From Ectocarpus siliculosus (lineage: Eukaryota > Sar > Phaeophyceae > Ectocarpales > Ectocarpaceae): a stretch of 14,686 nucleotides of DNA. Shown here one piece after another: positions 1-10,800 of the stretch. The notes under the pieces were generated by a model that had not been told where the DNA came from, did not search any database, and saw only the letters and a program-made list of their open reading frames with translations. The translations under genes were made by a program, and so were the position numbers. Each line of letters begins with the position of its first letter. The stretch's first letter is position 1. Location of the stretch: contig FN649736.1 of NCBI GenBank assembly GCA_000310025.1, forward strand, positions 4,800,868 through 4,815,553. Direction: 5' to 3'.

Positions 1-668
1 GGCAACCATAATGGTGGTCGAGTAGATCATGTTGTGCGGGGAGAACCCTCACTCCGCGCAAGGGGGATGATCGCACCACGTTGTGTTTAAATGGTCAAGC
101 ACCCTCGAGGCAGTTACACAGTGCTTACAACTGTCTCTGGAAGTGAAAGCACCAGAAAATACATTAAGTCATACGCAGCTGTCATCCGTACGCAAAGAAG
201 TAAGCACAAGATGCCGAACACCCTTAGCAGGATGCAGCTCACCCTTCATGCGACTCGCCGAATACCTCACGGCGCTTCGCGCTTGGTGATGTGAGAGCCT
301 GGTCCGGTGAGAACCCGGCGTGCTCCGTCCCGGCTTTGTAGGGATGTGAGGTCAATGGTCTAACGACTACGGCATGCACGACTATGAGTACACCCCCCCC
401 CCCCCCCTCGTGGTGCTTGCCTCGGAATGGAAATGTTGTAGTTTTCTCTTCAGTAGGTGCCCATGTAGTAATCAGGCTTGCTCCTTTGCTCGCCGCCATT
501 CAGGAAGTTGCCTCCTGCGTTGGGAACCTTCCAACCTCCTTCAAATCGAGTCGTGCTAAACTTAGGCATACATGGACAACCGTCACCCTCTTCACGGGTA
601 CGGTACAGGTCAACGAACATCGACACCGCCTAGCCAATCGTGCCAACTGCTTGTAAGAAGAAGCAAGT
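1..668. other. Upstream non-coding region
   Basis: I find no coding exon that I can support here. Open frames exist on both strands but they are short and overlap each other. The stretch 319-406 is a dispersed repeat listed separately and ends in a C run. The region probably holds the promoter and 5' leader of the gene starting near 669. An upstream exon joining by splicing cannot be excluded, because an in-frame TAA at 654-656 only shows that frame 669 does not continue leftward unspliced. Confidence 0.4.
319..406 (+). repeat. Dispersed repeat, copy 1
   Basis: About 72 bases from CGTGCTCCGTCCCGGCTTT through ACTATGAGTAC, followed by a run of C. The same sequence in the opposite orientation lies at 2621-2708. 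I count about 7 differences over 72 bases. The two copies lie 2.2 kb apart, on either side of the first two exons of the gene. This could be a fragment of a transposable element or a dispersed intron repeat; no target duplication was seen. Confidence 0.75.
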
Positions 669-1094
669 ATGAGTGCTGCTGTACGACCCCCCCTTCCCGC
701 ACGTGTGGTGATTTACCACACGTCGACGAACAGCGATACAAGCGCCTCCTTCGACCGAGGGGCGACGACCCCGTTCGCCCTGTGGGATACCCCGACCTCC
801 TCCGCACGGCATCAAGAACAAGAACACCGACACCTGTCCGACGCCGCCGACGCCGTTCCTTCGGGCGAAGAAGCAGCAGCGGGGGCCCCGCGGATACCAG
901 TCGACGGCGACGAGGGCGGGGGGGTGGCGTTGGGTTTGGGGGGAGCGGCTGTGTCGGGCACGGCTGTGTCGGTGCTGTCTCCCGCGGACGTGCTGTTTTC
1001 GCAGTGGTTCCTTCACAAGGACCTCATAAGGCTGCTCTTCCGAGAGAAGTGGGCGGGGGTCGCGTCCGGGAACGGGGGCAAGGGCGGGCCTGCG
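669..1094 (+). CDS. Exon 1 of the GT2-like gene
   Basis: Encodes residues 1-142. It is Ala/Gly-rich and low-complexity in the middle, ending in a more structured stretch (SPADVLFSQWFLHKDLIRLL) before the donor gtgaga. It ends in phase 0, matching the next exon. The ATG at 669 has an in-frame TAA 13 bases upstream. Confidence 0.55.
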
Positions 1095-1580
1095 GTGAGA
1101 GATAGTTTTATTTAGTGGTTCCGTGTGTTGTGCTGTGCCGTTTCGTGACAGGATTTGCATGCTGTATTATTTATGCTCGGTGAGAGGTAATGTTTTTGAG
1201 CGCTCCCGTGTGTGTGCACATGAGTTCGTAGTGCGCACTCGCTGTGCTGTTTCATGACTGGAGGAGTATGCCGTGCTTTTGCTTCCGCCCGATTGTCAGT
1301 CGCTTGCCAGTCGAGACCACCACCACGCCTTGTGTTTTTTTGCTATGCTGGTTATTTTGCTGATCGGTGTTGTGCACGCGTGAGAAAGTTAAGGCGGGTG
1401 GGGCAAAGGGATGAGGTTCTTAATGCGTTGTGTCGCAGTGTTTGGCGTGACGCGGGTCTCGATCAGTTTGTGTGCGGTTTCGATGTAGAGATGCGGCTCC
1501 GCCACCTCTTGTCGCCTCTAAACGACCGCTCGTGCGTCTACCCTCCTGCCCCTTCTCTCTCGTTTTCTGCGGCTTCCTCC

Positions 1581-1629
<49 letters not shown>

Positions 1630-1642
1630 CCGTCTGTCTGCC

Positions 1643-1681
<39 letters not shown>

Positions 1682-1747
1682 CCGTCTGTCTGCCTGTCTG
1701 TCTGTCTGTCCGTCTGTCCGTCTGTCCGTCTGCCTGTCTGTCTGTCC

Positions 1748-1789
<42 letters not shown>

Positions 1790-3591
1790 CTACCTCTCTG
1801 ACTATCTCTCTGTCTCTCTCTCTGTCTCTCTGTCTCTCTCTGTTTCTACCTCTCTTTCTCTGTTTGTCTGCCTCTCTCTCTCCTCCGCTCCCTCACACGG
1901 CTCCCACAGGCGCTCGCCCTCTCGTACAGCCTGAGGCGGTACGCCGGCGTCCCAAGCTACGTGCTACCCTCGGACCCTGCCCTCCCAGAGTACAGCGGGA
2001 ACATGTCAGCCGGGCTGCCCCCCGGCAAGCTTGACATCCAGGGTATCAGCAAAGCAGCAGAAGCAGCCGCGGTAGCAGCGGGATTCGCTCGCCGAAAGAA
2101 AACGTTCCGGCGGCGGACCAGAGACGCCCCCGACCAATCGAGGAGAAGGCTAGCCAGAGATGGTGCTGTTGCTGCCTCTGCCCCCGATCAATCGAGGCGA
2201 AGACTAGGCAGCCTCGCGTCGCCATCGGACCGAAACTCGAGAGCGTTACAGGCGGCCAGCGGCGGCCGCGGCGATGCTTCTGCTAGAGGAGACACCGACG
2301 GTTCGCCCTCCTCGCTTGTGCGGCGGCTGGACGAACCGCAGCTGCGGGCGCAGTTCCGAGACCTCTCGGCGAGGGGGGGGCAGTTCTTCCGAACCGCCGA
2401 CCACTCCCCCGAGGACCTGGTGCTCATCGTCGTGGACGGCCGGGACCAGGCGGAGTTACTTGGGCCTCTCTACCGGCAGATCGTGGAGGGGGGCGGGGCA
2501 GCCGCTTCGGGTGGCGCAGAGGTGTTTATCGTTTTGGTGAGTTTTTTTTTTGGGGGGGGGGTTAGTTTGCGGGATACTCGTGTTTTTGCATGGTCTAGCT
2601 GTTGGCGTCGCTTCACAGGGGGTGGGTGGGGGGGGGTACTCATAGTCATGTATGCCGTTGTCGTTAGACCATTGACTTCGCGTCCCTATAAAGCCGGGAC
2701 GGAGCACGACGGGGTTGGGGTTAAGTTTGGTTGTGGTGTTGGCGTTCTAGCCCCGGCTGGAGTTTCTCAAACCCATGCTCGCATACTGGGAGTTGTAACG
2801 CTCAAGCGTGTTTTGTCTGAAACAGAAGAGGTCAGGGACGTCCATCACAGCGAAAACGATCTGGGAGGTTGCCGAGGCCCGGACCAGTTCTGCGGCGAGC
2901 GAGTGCGCTGTTTTTGTGTGTTTTGTGTTTCGTGACGTGGGCACTGGATAGCATGGGGCCCTTGACCGCCTGAAACTATGTACGCGTCCACTAGTCAACC
3001 AATAGTACTGACAAGTATTCTTTCCTTGGCAGTACTTTTCCAGCTGAACTGGAGATAAAAAATTGTGTGTATGTGTCCCACACGCTCGCACACGCGCCAT
3101 ATGATCTGACTTCCCCAACATTCGAAATTGAATACTGTAACCACACGCGTGGTTCCGCAACACAGATAACGCATGGCCCCGACAGTGTCGGAGATGAGAC
3201 ATCCCCACAGCAACAGCAGCAAGAGGCTCTTGGAGCCCCCCCTGTGCGTACGACAGCTCGCCGCGACTGCAGAGAGGTAGCCGAGGCACTAGGTGTGTCC
3301 CCGTCGAAGACGCCAGCAGACGGCGGCAGCAGCAACAACAACGCCGGTCGAAGCAAAACGGGTGGGGGTAACGGGGACATGAACCACCTAATACAGCGAC
3401 CCAGGGGGCTCGGTGAAGTGTTCGGCGAGGGGAAGGGGGGGGGAGAGACGAGGTGGGACCAGCTTACCAGGTGGCTGGGTGGCAAGGCGCAAGGGTCGGA
3501 CGAGATGAGAAGGTGGGGGGAGGGGTCTGTTCTTGTTGGAGTCGGGATGGTGTAGGATGTGAGCGGTAACCGTTTTGCAGACTGGGTTGTC

Positions 3592-3624
<33 letters not shown>

Positions 3625-6609
3625 TAAGTTGATGGGTGGTGTTGACATTGTCGTTGTGGTTTGTATCGTGATGGTGTGGATGCTGTTATCGTTGTTGTTG
3701 TTGTTGTTGTTGTTGTTGTTGCTGCTGCGTTTCTCATGGTGGTTAGTTGTGTTGTTTCTACTGCTCTGCAGCAGCTGTTGCTGTTGTTCTTATTGTTATG
3801 CTGTTGCTGCTGCTGTTACTTTGTATGTTATGGTTGTTGTGATCATCGTGGTCGCGATAACCCGGCCTTCTCTGCCCTTCCGCCCTTGGTCCTCCCTTGG
3901 CTCCCCTTATGACGCTGTGCGCAGCCACCGCTTCCTGACCCCCGAGGAGTTCTGCCTCGGACACGCCTTCGGGGTTTTCCACGTGAGACGGCAGCTGTTA
4001 ATTTCATGAACACCGACCGTGCTGACCGGCTGACCAATGAAAACACGTCAATATTGCTGCGGATACACGAACAACGCGAACACGCTTCCTTTCAGTCATC
4101 GAGGTCCCCCAGCAGGGGGGGCGGGGGGGGGGGGGAGGTTGTATGATAGCGGGGATCCAGCCTCCGGATTCAAAGTACTTGCAAATCGGAGAAGACTCAC
4201 CACTACCACGTACCACTCCTGCCACGTGTGTACCTGTGCATACGTTTGTGTTGTTTTGCCAGGTGCGGGTAGGACAAGACTACAGGCAGGCGGCGGGAAG
4301 ACCACTGGACCCCTTCTTGGAAGTCTATCACGGGCTTTCGGAGGTGCTCCAGTTGACTGCGCCCAAAATCGTGGCCTACATCGACGCGCCCCATGAGCAT
4401 GAAGTACTTCCAAGTAAGAAATCTGCTGCTAAACACCGTCAACACACTTGAATTATCGTACGTCTCGTATTCTCTTTGAAAAATTTTATGGATGTTTGCT
4501 GTTGTTGAAGCTAGAGAACGAACGGGCGGGTTATGATCTAGGAAGCTAAAAAAGTAAACAGTGATATTTAGTTTTGTTGCTCGTCTGTGGTTGAAGGCGT
4601 CTCGGTTGGGGGTGACGAGCATCGCCGTCCTCGCTTTTCCTGATGGAGACGCGCCCTACCTTCTAGTGCCATGTGCATTGAATTAATGCCATGTTCGGTA
4701 TTTTGCTTTGTATTGTAGCCGCCGAGAAGCGGGCAGCGACGTGGGGACGCTCGCACGGGATGTAGGTTTCCCCTGTGCTGCTGTTGTTCCAGCTCGCTGG
4801 AGACTTACCACGTGCTGCGAAGATGCAGCCCAAGCCCTCCCTTTGCCCTTCCTCTCTCCCGCCCCCACGTTGGAGATGATCATGATCATGATCTGATCAT
4901 GATGATCATGATGATGCCTGGCCAACGCCGTACAGCAGTCGACTTGAAGAGAACAACTGTCGGCGGATGAAGTGGGGGGGGGGTACCTCCCACCCTCAGC
5001 AGCCTAAACCCCCCTTCTTTTACCGTCCATCGTGCCCCCCCCCAGGCGGCGAGGCGAAGAAGAAGAAGAAGGGCAGACCCACCGCGCTGGACGCAATGTT
5101 GGCGGCTCCGTCGGACTATGCTCCGGAGGAGACGGTGGTGAGGGCCGTGGAGGCGGCGGTGAGGAGCGCAGGGGGGGGAGGGTCTACCCCCCGTCCGATC
5201 GGGATGCCGCTCCCGGGCGGTGCCGCCGCTGGAGCGGAGGCCGCGAAGGTGCAGTCTGTTCTTTGTGGTAGTAGTGGTTCTGGAATTGGTAGTGTTGGCG
5301 GTGTCATGTGATCCGTGTAGCAGCACCATATCTTCCACACCGTGCAGTCACAGAGAAATTGCCGACGTCCTTGCATCCATGCTGCTGCTCCTCCACACAT
5401 CATGAACAACAACAACCCTGCGATGGGTTATACGACCGTTTCTCCTGCTATACATATATCCTTATGCAGAAGTTTGGTCCTAACAATGCCAACATCTACC
5501 CTCGCGCAGGTGCTAGCGTATCTCCCCGGGGGGTCCCTGGAGCGATGGAAGAAGCCGGCCATCACCCTCGTCCTTGTTCATTCCACCCGCGAGCCCGCCA
5601 CCATGCTGTCGCGGTCTCTCTGGGCCCTCTCTGAGGCCTACTACGTGGGGGACAGCGTGGAGTTGCGGCTTGTGCTAGACCCCAGAGCTGTGGGGGACCC
5701 CATGGTGAGAAGAAAGTCGCACCCCCCCCGCCCATCCTCTTCAGCATTGCATCGACTGGAGTAGCGGAACGCACCGATGACAGAGAGAGGCAATTTAGAC
5801 AGTCGCTGCTATCTCTTGCATTCTAATATTTCTTGTCACAGCTGTCACTTGGCCGATTCGGGATATCACGGTAGGCTTTCCCTCCTCCGTTCCTCTTTTT
5901 TTCTCTCTCCCATCCGACGAGTGCCTGTACCTATGTCCTCGCCCCAGTGGGTTGGTGTCTCATGAGTCAGTCCTGGGCCACACGGCGCTTCCTAGCCGTC
6001 GACTAGTTTGACAATCCAGCCTTCAACCCGTCGAGACTGTTGTGTAGTATTCGCAGCGAACGCTGGTTTTATTGGCTACAAGACCCGTGTGAACGTTGTG
6101 GGATAGCTATGATAGCTCTCCTCGCTTACTCAGCCCGCGTTTGGGCTTCTCCCTCTCGAGTAGCTCATGCCGAAATCTCGAGCATCTCTCTACGCGTTGT
6201 TCCCGAAGCTTCAGCACGACTCTGAGCGGCTACGTAGTGAAGAGTGGAGTAGAGCGGCTATCAAGGCTCAGAGTCTCCGCCTCGAGCACTTTGGCACGTT
6301 GGTAAATTACTGTTGGTGTGAGCGATTTCAGCGCATGATGCGCAGAGTTTTGACCGGCTTTTTAGACCACTGATGTGAGGTCTTGGTATAGAGTATCACT
6401 GTAGGGTTCGCAATCGATAAGTTTTTTCTTGTTCAACATGCACTCGCGCGCAACGTCCGTACGCGGCAAACACAAGTGTGGTCATGCAGACCACCACCGC
6501 GTACAGCACTTGAGAATTTTGTCCGCTCTTTTCTTCTGTGTGTCTGCGGGGGCGTCGAGTGGACTAACCTTCGGTAAACCAACAACAACAAATATCTGAC
6601 AACATCATC

Positions 6610-6650
<41 letters not shown>

Positions 6651-7870
6651 CGACATCTAAAACACATCGCCTGCAGCAACAACAACGCAAACAACATCTA
6701 AAACACACATCGCCTGCCGTTCCAGATCGACAAGATTGTGAGGGATTTCGAATGGAAGTGGGGAAACTTGGACGTGACCTACTCCTCGGAACCTTTCGGC
6801 ACCATCAACGGAGGCAGCGGCGGCGGTGACTCCGAGCTTCCCGCCGGACTCGCTGCTCTAGAGGCGTTTGGCGGCCCCGGGAAACACAGTCACATCATCC
6901 CCATGTTCTCCGGAGCCCGTCCGGACCCCAACTTCTACGCCTGGCTCAAGGTGCGACGGGCTGCTGAAACAGCAGTTAAAATCGTGCCCTGCTGTAGAGG
7001 GCTGCTGGCGATTGTTTGTTCGCTCTGCTATATGCATACGTTATGCGTCCCGTTGTGTGTGCGAGTCGTGCGGCTGCTTGGAAAAGGGTGGATGCTATCA
7101 CGAGCCTTTCTACTGCTGTGCGTGCACCGATACCCCACCTCCCAAGATAGGTCTTCCCCAACACCAAGATAAAAGAACACCAACTATAGTAGAAAACTAA
7201 AAGTGCTTTGGTATTGACTGATTTTGTTTTGTCGACTTTTTGCCTACTAGAAGTACAACTTTTACACCCCTCCCTCACCCTGCTGCCAACGGTACACACC
7301 ACCACCCCCCCTCCCCCCTCGAAACGAGAATAGGTCGCCGTCATGAACGAAGGCTACGCCCCCCGTCCCGTCCCGGGCCTGCCGCTGGAGTCCTGGCCTC
7401 TCCAGCGCTCCCTGGGGCTTGGCGACGGCAGCAAGAACTATGAAAACAATCCTCCTCCGGGGAAAGGAGACCTCATGCGAAGGAGAACCCCCGCCGACGT
7501 CATGCAAATGTGGGGAAAATTCCTAGCGCTGTCCGTGGACGTCCCGCAGGGCCCGTGCCCGGACGACGATCCTGGGGGTCCCGCGGGTTGCTCGCGGATG
7601 TGGATGTACGGGAGCGAGGCCTGGGGCGCGCTTAGGGAGCGCTGTCGGGCTGGCTTAGCTGTCGCTGGTGCTGGGGAGGCGGGGGGTGAGCGTGGACGGC
7701 CAGGGGAGTTGCAGCCGCTAGAGGTGGCGTGTGCGGTGGGGGACGTGGCGAATAGGGGGGACGACTGGGGGCTGGAGGCTGTGCACGTGTGTGGGGCAGG
7801 GCCGCGGGGGGATGGGGAGTGGCAGCGTGCGCGTGTTTGGGAGGTGTACCCTCTCCAGCGAGGGGGCTAG
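669..7870 (+). CDS. Nine-exon gene; C-terminal part resembles a GT2-like glycosyltransferase
   Basis: Reconstructed exons: 669-1094, 1910-2536, 3211-3512, 3925-3982, 4263-4413, 5046-5248, 5510-5704, 6726-6950, 7334-7870. They total 2,724 bases, or 907 codons plus TAG. Every intron is GT..AG and every exon-exon phase fits (0,0,2,0,1,0,0,0), which random open frames would not do. Residues 1-521 match no family I recognise. Residues about 522-729 fit the layout of plant-like GT2 glycosyltransferases: a beta-strand segment AITLVLVHSTRE, then LSRSLWALSEAYYVGDSVEL, then FEWKWGN, and NFYAWLK where relatives have an acidic motif followed by a Y-x-W-L-K stretch. If so it would move sugars from an activated donor, probably at an internal membrane. 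The usual DxD is not obvious and no signal peptide or membrane helix was seen. The start at 669 is the first ATG after an in-frame TAA. The family call is inference from memory; the gene model is stronger than the function. Confidence 0.6.
1581..1785. repeat. TCTG then CT microsatellite in intron 1
   Basis: About 170 bases of TCTG/TCCG units (1581-1750) pass directly into a pure CT run (1751-1785), with a degenerate CT-rich tail to about 1888. It lies in the 815-base intron 1 and ends about 20 bases before the acceptor at 1909, so its pyrimidine strand may serve as the polypyrimidine tract. The long open frames across it (SVCL repeats) are artefacts of the repeat. Confidence 0.95.
1910..2536 (+). 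CDS. Exon 2 of the GT2-like gene
   Basis: Acceptor cccacag after a long pyrimidine tract, donor gtgagt, phase 0 at both ends, 209 codons. It opens with ALALSYSLRRYAGVPSYVLP, has an Arg-rich, Ser/Ala-rich middle (probably disordered) with two DQSRRRL repeats, and closes with the hydrophobic stretches DLVLIVVDGRDQAELLGPLY and EVFIVL. No family recognised. Confidence 0.65.
2621..2708 (-). repeat. Dispersed repeat, copy 2 (inverted)
   Basis: Inverted copy of 319-406, in intron 2. Both copies end in a homopolymer run (C in copy 1, G on this strand here). On the plus strand it contains CCCTATAAAGCCGGGAC, a TATA-like string. Confidence 0.75.
3211..3512 (+). CDS. Exon 3 of the GT2-like gene (tentative)
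   Basis: Acceptor ccccacag gives phase 0, and donor gtgggg leaves phase 2, which the next exon needs. It begins QQQQEALGAPP and contains a Gly/Asn/Ser-rich low-complexity stretch, then ETRWDQLTRWLGGKAQ. Low-complexity composition makes this the least certain internal exon. Confidence 0.4.
3587..3727. repeat. TTGCTG and TTG microsatellites in intron 3
   Basis: Two arrays: a TTGCTG-type run at about 3587-3624 and a pure TTG run at about 3691-3727. Both lie between the exon 3 donor and the exon 4 acceptor. Leu/Val-rich open frames over this stretch are repeat artefacts. Confidence 0.9.
3925..3982 (+). CDS. Exon 4 of the GT2-like gene
   Basis: Short 58-base exon after a pyrimidine-rich stretch ending gtgcgcag; donor gtgaga. 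It encodes HRFLTPEEFCLGHAFGVFH, which is not low-complexity and reads like folded protein. It enters with one base of a split codon and leaves in phase 0. Confidence 0.6.
4115..4137. repeat. G homopolymer tract
   Basis: A run of G with one C interruption, in intron 4. Shorter G or C runs recur in other introns (about 391-406, 2552-2561, 4975-4983). Confidence 0.9.
4263..4413 (+). CDS. Exon 5 of the GT2-like gene
   Basis: Acceptor tttgccag, donor gtaaga, enters in phase 0 and leaves in phase 1. It encodes about 50 residues of folded-looking sequence, including DPFLEVYHGLSEVLQL and IVAYIDAPHEHEVLP. Family not recognised. Confidence 0.65.
4875..4916. repeat. TGATCA/ATG palindromic repeat in intron 5
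   Basis: Repeated TGATCATGATCATGAT-type sequence that is largely self-complementary and could fold into a hairpin. It lies between exons 5 and 6, and I see no other function. Confidence 0.8.
5046..5248 (+). CDS. Exon 6 of the GT2-like gene
   Basis: Acceptor ccccccag and phase 1 entry fit exon 5 directly. It has a run of five lysines, then GRPTALDAMLAAPSDYAPEE and a helix-like ETVVRAVEAAVRSAG, followed by a Gly/Pro-rich linker. Leaves in phase 0 at gtgcag. The poly-Lys run is coded by an AAG microsatellite and may vary between strains. Confidence 0.6.
5510..5704 (+). CDS. Exon 7: start of the GT2-like domain
   Basis: Acceptor ctcgcgcag, donor gtgaga, phase 0 at both ends, 65 codons. KPAITLVLVHSTREP is a first beta strand and loop, MLSRSLWALSEAYYVGD a helix ending in the GD turn common in plant GT2-like proteins, and VELRLVLD a second strand ending in Asp. 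This is the best family evidence in the gene. Confidence 0.7.
6608..6651. repeat. CAA microsatellite in intron 7
   Basis: A run of about 14 CAA units, with related AAC-rich sequence to about 6700, just before the exon 8 acceptor at 6725. The Val-rich minus-strand frame across it is an artefact. Confidence 0.93.
6726..6950 (+). CDS. Exon 8: GT2-like domain, continued
   Basis: Acceptor cgttccag follows directly after a CAA microsatellite intron; donor gtgcga; phase 0 at both ends; 75 codons. FEWKWGNLDVTY and NFYAWLK match the order of conserved blocks in plant-like GT2 proteins. Where those usually carry an acidic LEDD-type motif this protein has PMFSGARPDP, so the metal-binding acids may be lost or shifted. 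Confidence 0.68.
7334..7870 (+). CDS. Exon 9: C-terminal exon of the GT2-like gene
   Basis: Acceptor gagaatag after a C-rich tract, phase 0, and an open frame to TAG at 7868-7870. It begins VAVMNEGYAPRP and includes TPADVMQMWGKFLALSVDVP. The last 80 residues are Gly/Arg/Glu-rich and could be poorly structured, or part could belong to an unrecognised intron. An ATG at 7343 opens the same frame but need not be a start. Confidence 0.6.
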   Translation, partial: VAVMNEGYAPRPVPGLPLESWPLQRSLGLGDGSKNYENNPPPGKGDLMRRRTPADVMQMWGKFLALSVDVPQGPCPDDDPGGPAGCSRMWMYGSEAWGALRERCRAGLAVAGAGEAGGERGRPGELQPLEVACAVGDVANRGDDWGLEAVHVCGAGPRGDGEWQRARVWEVYPLQRGG

Positions 7871-10800
7871 CACACGCGCGGTTGAGGGCCTCCTCTTTGT
7901 CGTTGTTGTCGCCTTGCTGTTGCCTCAAGTTGTGCGGGATTCCTTCTCCTTCTCCTTCTCGTTGAATCATCATCGTTTTTGTAGTATAGCTCGTGGATGG
8001 GTGGAGGGGTGTGTGCCTGCGTTGTCCCTGCAAGAAGCGACAGGTCAGGATACGTGATACGTGGTGCACAACGTATCTTTCCCGCCGCTGACAGCAAACA
8101 GCACGTTTGACAACACGCATTTCACAATACGGCAAAAGTGTCCCGTACGGGGCGTTTTTCCACGTCGGAGATGATGGCGTCACGCGAGTTGTTATCGTCT
8201 CGGTTTTGGCTTTTTTTTTTTATGATTACCCTGTTGGACCCTTGTCCTGTGGTCTTGCATAAAACTTGATACCAACAACTACCCGGCGTATGGGCTCGTT
8301 CCGCCGGTTAACAGCCAGTAGTGGGCGATGGAGAGGAAGGGAGAGGGAAAACGGCTACACACACCAGTGAATGCGTGATATCCCTCCTCGGTGTAGTGTT
8401 TGTTTGATTGCGATGGCACGGCTGGGTGTAAAGTAGTGCACTGCGGATTCTCTGTTGTGTAGAGAGACGGGCAGGTCGGTACAGGCGGGGACGATGCAAG
8501 TGCTCCCCCGCACCAATTCGTTGGTACAGTGGGGACACTGCATGGTTCCGTTTGAGCATTCGCGCACTCTTGTGTGGGAGTATATATTATTGGTGCTTGG
8601 TTGATTTCGTCTCTTTGTTATGGTAGGAGGTTGCGTTCGCTTCCCATGTCGTAGTATAGGCAATTGGTTTGTTTTCGGTTTTGAGTCATACTTCTTGCTT
8701 TCAAAGGACCACTAATGTGTATATTTTGTGTGTATCTTGGTGGACATGTGGGGGTGTAAACGCATCACGTTGAACGCGAGTGAAATGTCGCGACAACAGC
8801 ACGTAATGAATCGATGTGCGGGCTCGCCTCGATGTTGTTTTCACCCCTGTCAAGTTCCTTTTCTGACAGGGAGGGGTGCTTTACTCGAATCGTGTGTGCT
8901 GTAACGCGTTTACTAAATACTGCTACAGCAGCTGTGTGTCTTGTGGTGCGTTGCAGGTGCTGGGGTACCCACTCTGCTGGGCTTGTAGACTGCGGCGCCC
9001 CTCTTGCTGTACATTGCTCCAGTGCATGCTTGGGGTCGATATTCGTGGTGTTTGTCCCGTGTTTTTTGGTCAGGCCATATGCAAGAAAAGGGTACAGCAG
9101 TAGCCATATGCAGAAAAAGGGTGCAATAGTCTCAGGTATTCTTGGGAGTATGTTTGTGTGTTGCTTGTTGCACCACCGCGGAAGAGCCTGGTACAGTTAG
9201 GCCACACAACGAAGGTTTGTTGTTCGCTGTCCAATCTCGTCGAGCTCTGTCGCCGTTCTTTGGAGTTGTCAAAAGGAGGATAATCAGAGTTACTCCCCTT
9301 CCATCCCCTCGTCTGTCAGGCTATGTTGGCCTTGTATTGTATCTCGTGAGTTAGGATGTTAGAGCATTCTTGAGAGGTTATTTGTTTTGTAATGGCTCGG
9401 AGTTGGTCGTACTTTCCATTTGCATTTTAGTCGTACTATACCATGGCATGTTTATTCCACACCGTGTCGTGGCCAAGCATGCATGTATTGTGTATTTGTG
9501 TGTGATGCTGCTGTCTTCAATTGATGAAGTTTATGCTGCTGGATTCGAAAACGACGCTGTGTAGATGCGGTTAAATACTTCCTTACAGCCAACACAAAGA
9601 GCGTCCCGTGTTCTTGATTCCATAGAGAATGACCTGACCAGCCGCAAGTTGCCCAATTGGGGTCGATAATCAACCAATCAGCACGTAGGTACGGACAGTT
9701 TCTGTTGCTTGTTTGTGTGGTTGCACCGGGGGGGGCACGCCAGACTTTGAGCATCGAAATTGGCATTCGCGAAAAGGGGCGGATTTTACTTTGGTTTCAG
9801 ACAGGTGTCTATGCTTGAGTGTTTTGCCTCATCTCTCTCGCATGTGTCGCTTGATCCTCGCTTGATCCACGCGCACGCGTTCATAGGCTTCCTCCTGCGT
9901 GTTTTGACGGGGACTCTCGTTCGAGAAGCCAGCCGCAAAAAAAAGGAGGACCCGCCAGTCATAAATAGCCGCATCATCCCCGTGCAGGCTTTAACAACGA
10001 ACGCTCCTCGGATCGAACCAGTGGCGCGTCAACGTACGTACGTGCGTTTATTTAGTTCTTCAAGGGGAAGTCGGACGGCGGCATCGGCGACCACAAGAAC
10101 ATCGATATTGCGGACTTGTGACGCGTAGAAATATTTTGGTGCAATTTAATACTGGTAGGCAAGAAAATGCGCCCCCCGGCGAAGAAACACACACACACAT
10201 GGATGTTAAGGGCTGCCAAATACCTAGCCTCTGCCGGGGGTAGGGTGTTCACGTACGTACGTGCTCAACGGTGGTGTAGAGACACAACTTGGCGTTGTTC
10301 TGGTGACATCTCTCCCCCACTACCAGTACTCGTTCGGCTATTTCCTTGTCCTTCGGTAACCCCTTCAGGTATGTAGTCCCTGCAGCACTCAGTCGAAGCC
10401 GAAAATTTCCATTTTTTACTTCGTTTTACCGTATGGTTCGAGATCATCTCCGGTTTCTTTTCTAAAAGCAAGTAGTTTTCTTCGGTCGATGTTCTCGAGA
10501 TTGCGGAGACAGATTTTCGAGTGAGGTCGAAGAGGTGTGTGTCCTGCCCCCGTCCGCCCCTCCTGCAATTTCGGTATCAAACCTTGCGTCAATTTTCGGG
10601 AAAGCAGGGTGGGTTTGGAAGAGCCCTCTGAGGGGGCTCGCAGATGGCATCCTGCATGCCGCCAGTTGCCTCCCGTTGTGATTCCTCCGCACTCCGCACA
10701 CCCACACACCTCTTTGCCCATTTGCCCCGCACCAGCGCAAGCATACCCAAGGAGGTAGATTGGGACGGGATCAAACAACGAACAAGGGGAGGAGATACCG

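Noticed and set aside
572-1105. Overlapping Arg/Gly-rich open frames on both strands over exon 1
   Set aside because: They are GC-rich shadows; only the frame starting at 669 splices in phase with exon 2.
1254-1934. Long open frame rich in SVCL repeats
   Set aside because: It is a translation of the TCTG/CT microsatellite in intron 1 and is open in more than one frame.
3575-4009. Leu/Val-rich open frame resembling a membrane protein
   Set aside because: Most of it is TTG and TTGCTG microsatellite; only its end (3925-3982) fits as an exon.
4721-4762. Possible extra exon after ttgtattgtag
   Set aside because: Including it breaks the reading frame into 5046-5248, whereas exon 5 joins that exon directly in phase 1.
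5842-5870. Possible 29-base exon after ttcttgtcacag
   Set aside because: Good acceptor and donor, but 29 bases would shift the frame between exons 7 and 8, which join cleanly without it.
6433-6708. Minus-strand Val-rich frame
   Set aside because: It translates the CAA repeat in intron 7.
7251-7333. Possible exon starting KYNFYTP after tgcctactag
   Set aside because: Its frame reaches a stop just past the next acceptor and no donor restores phase; WLK followed by KYNFY is suggestive but not supported.
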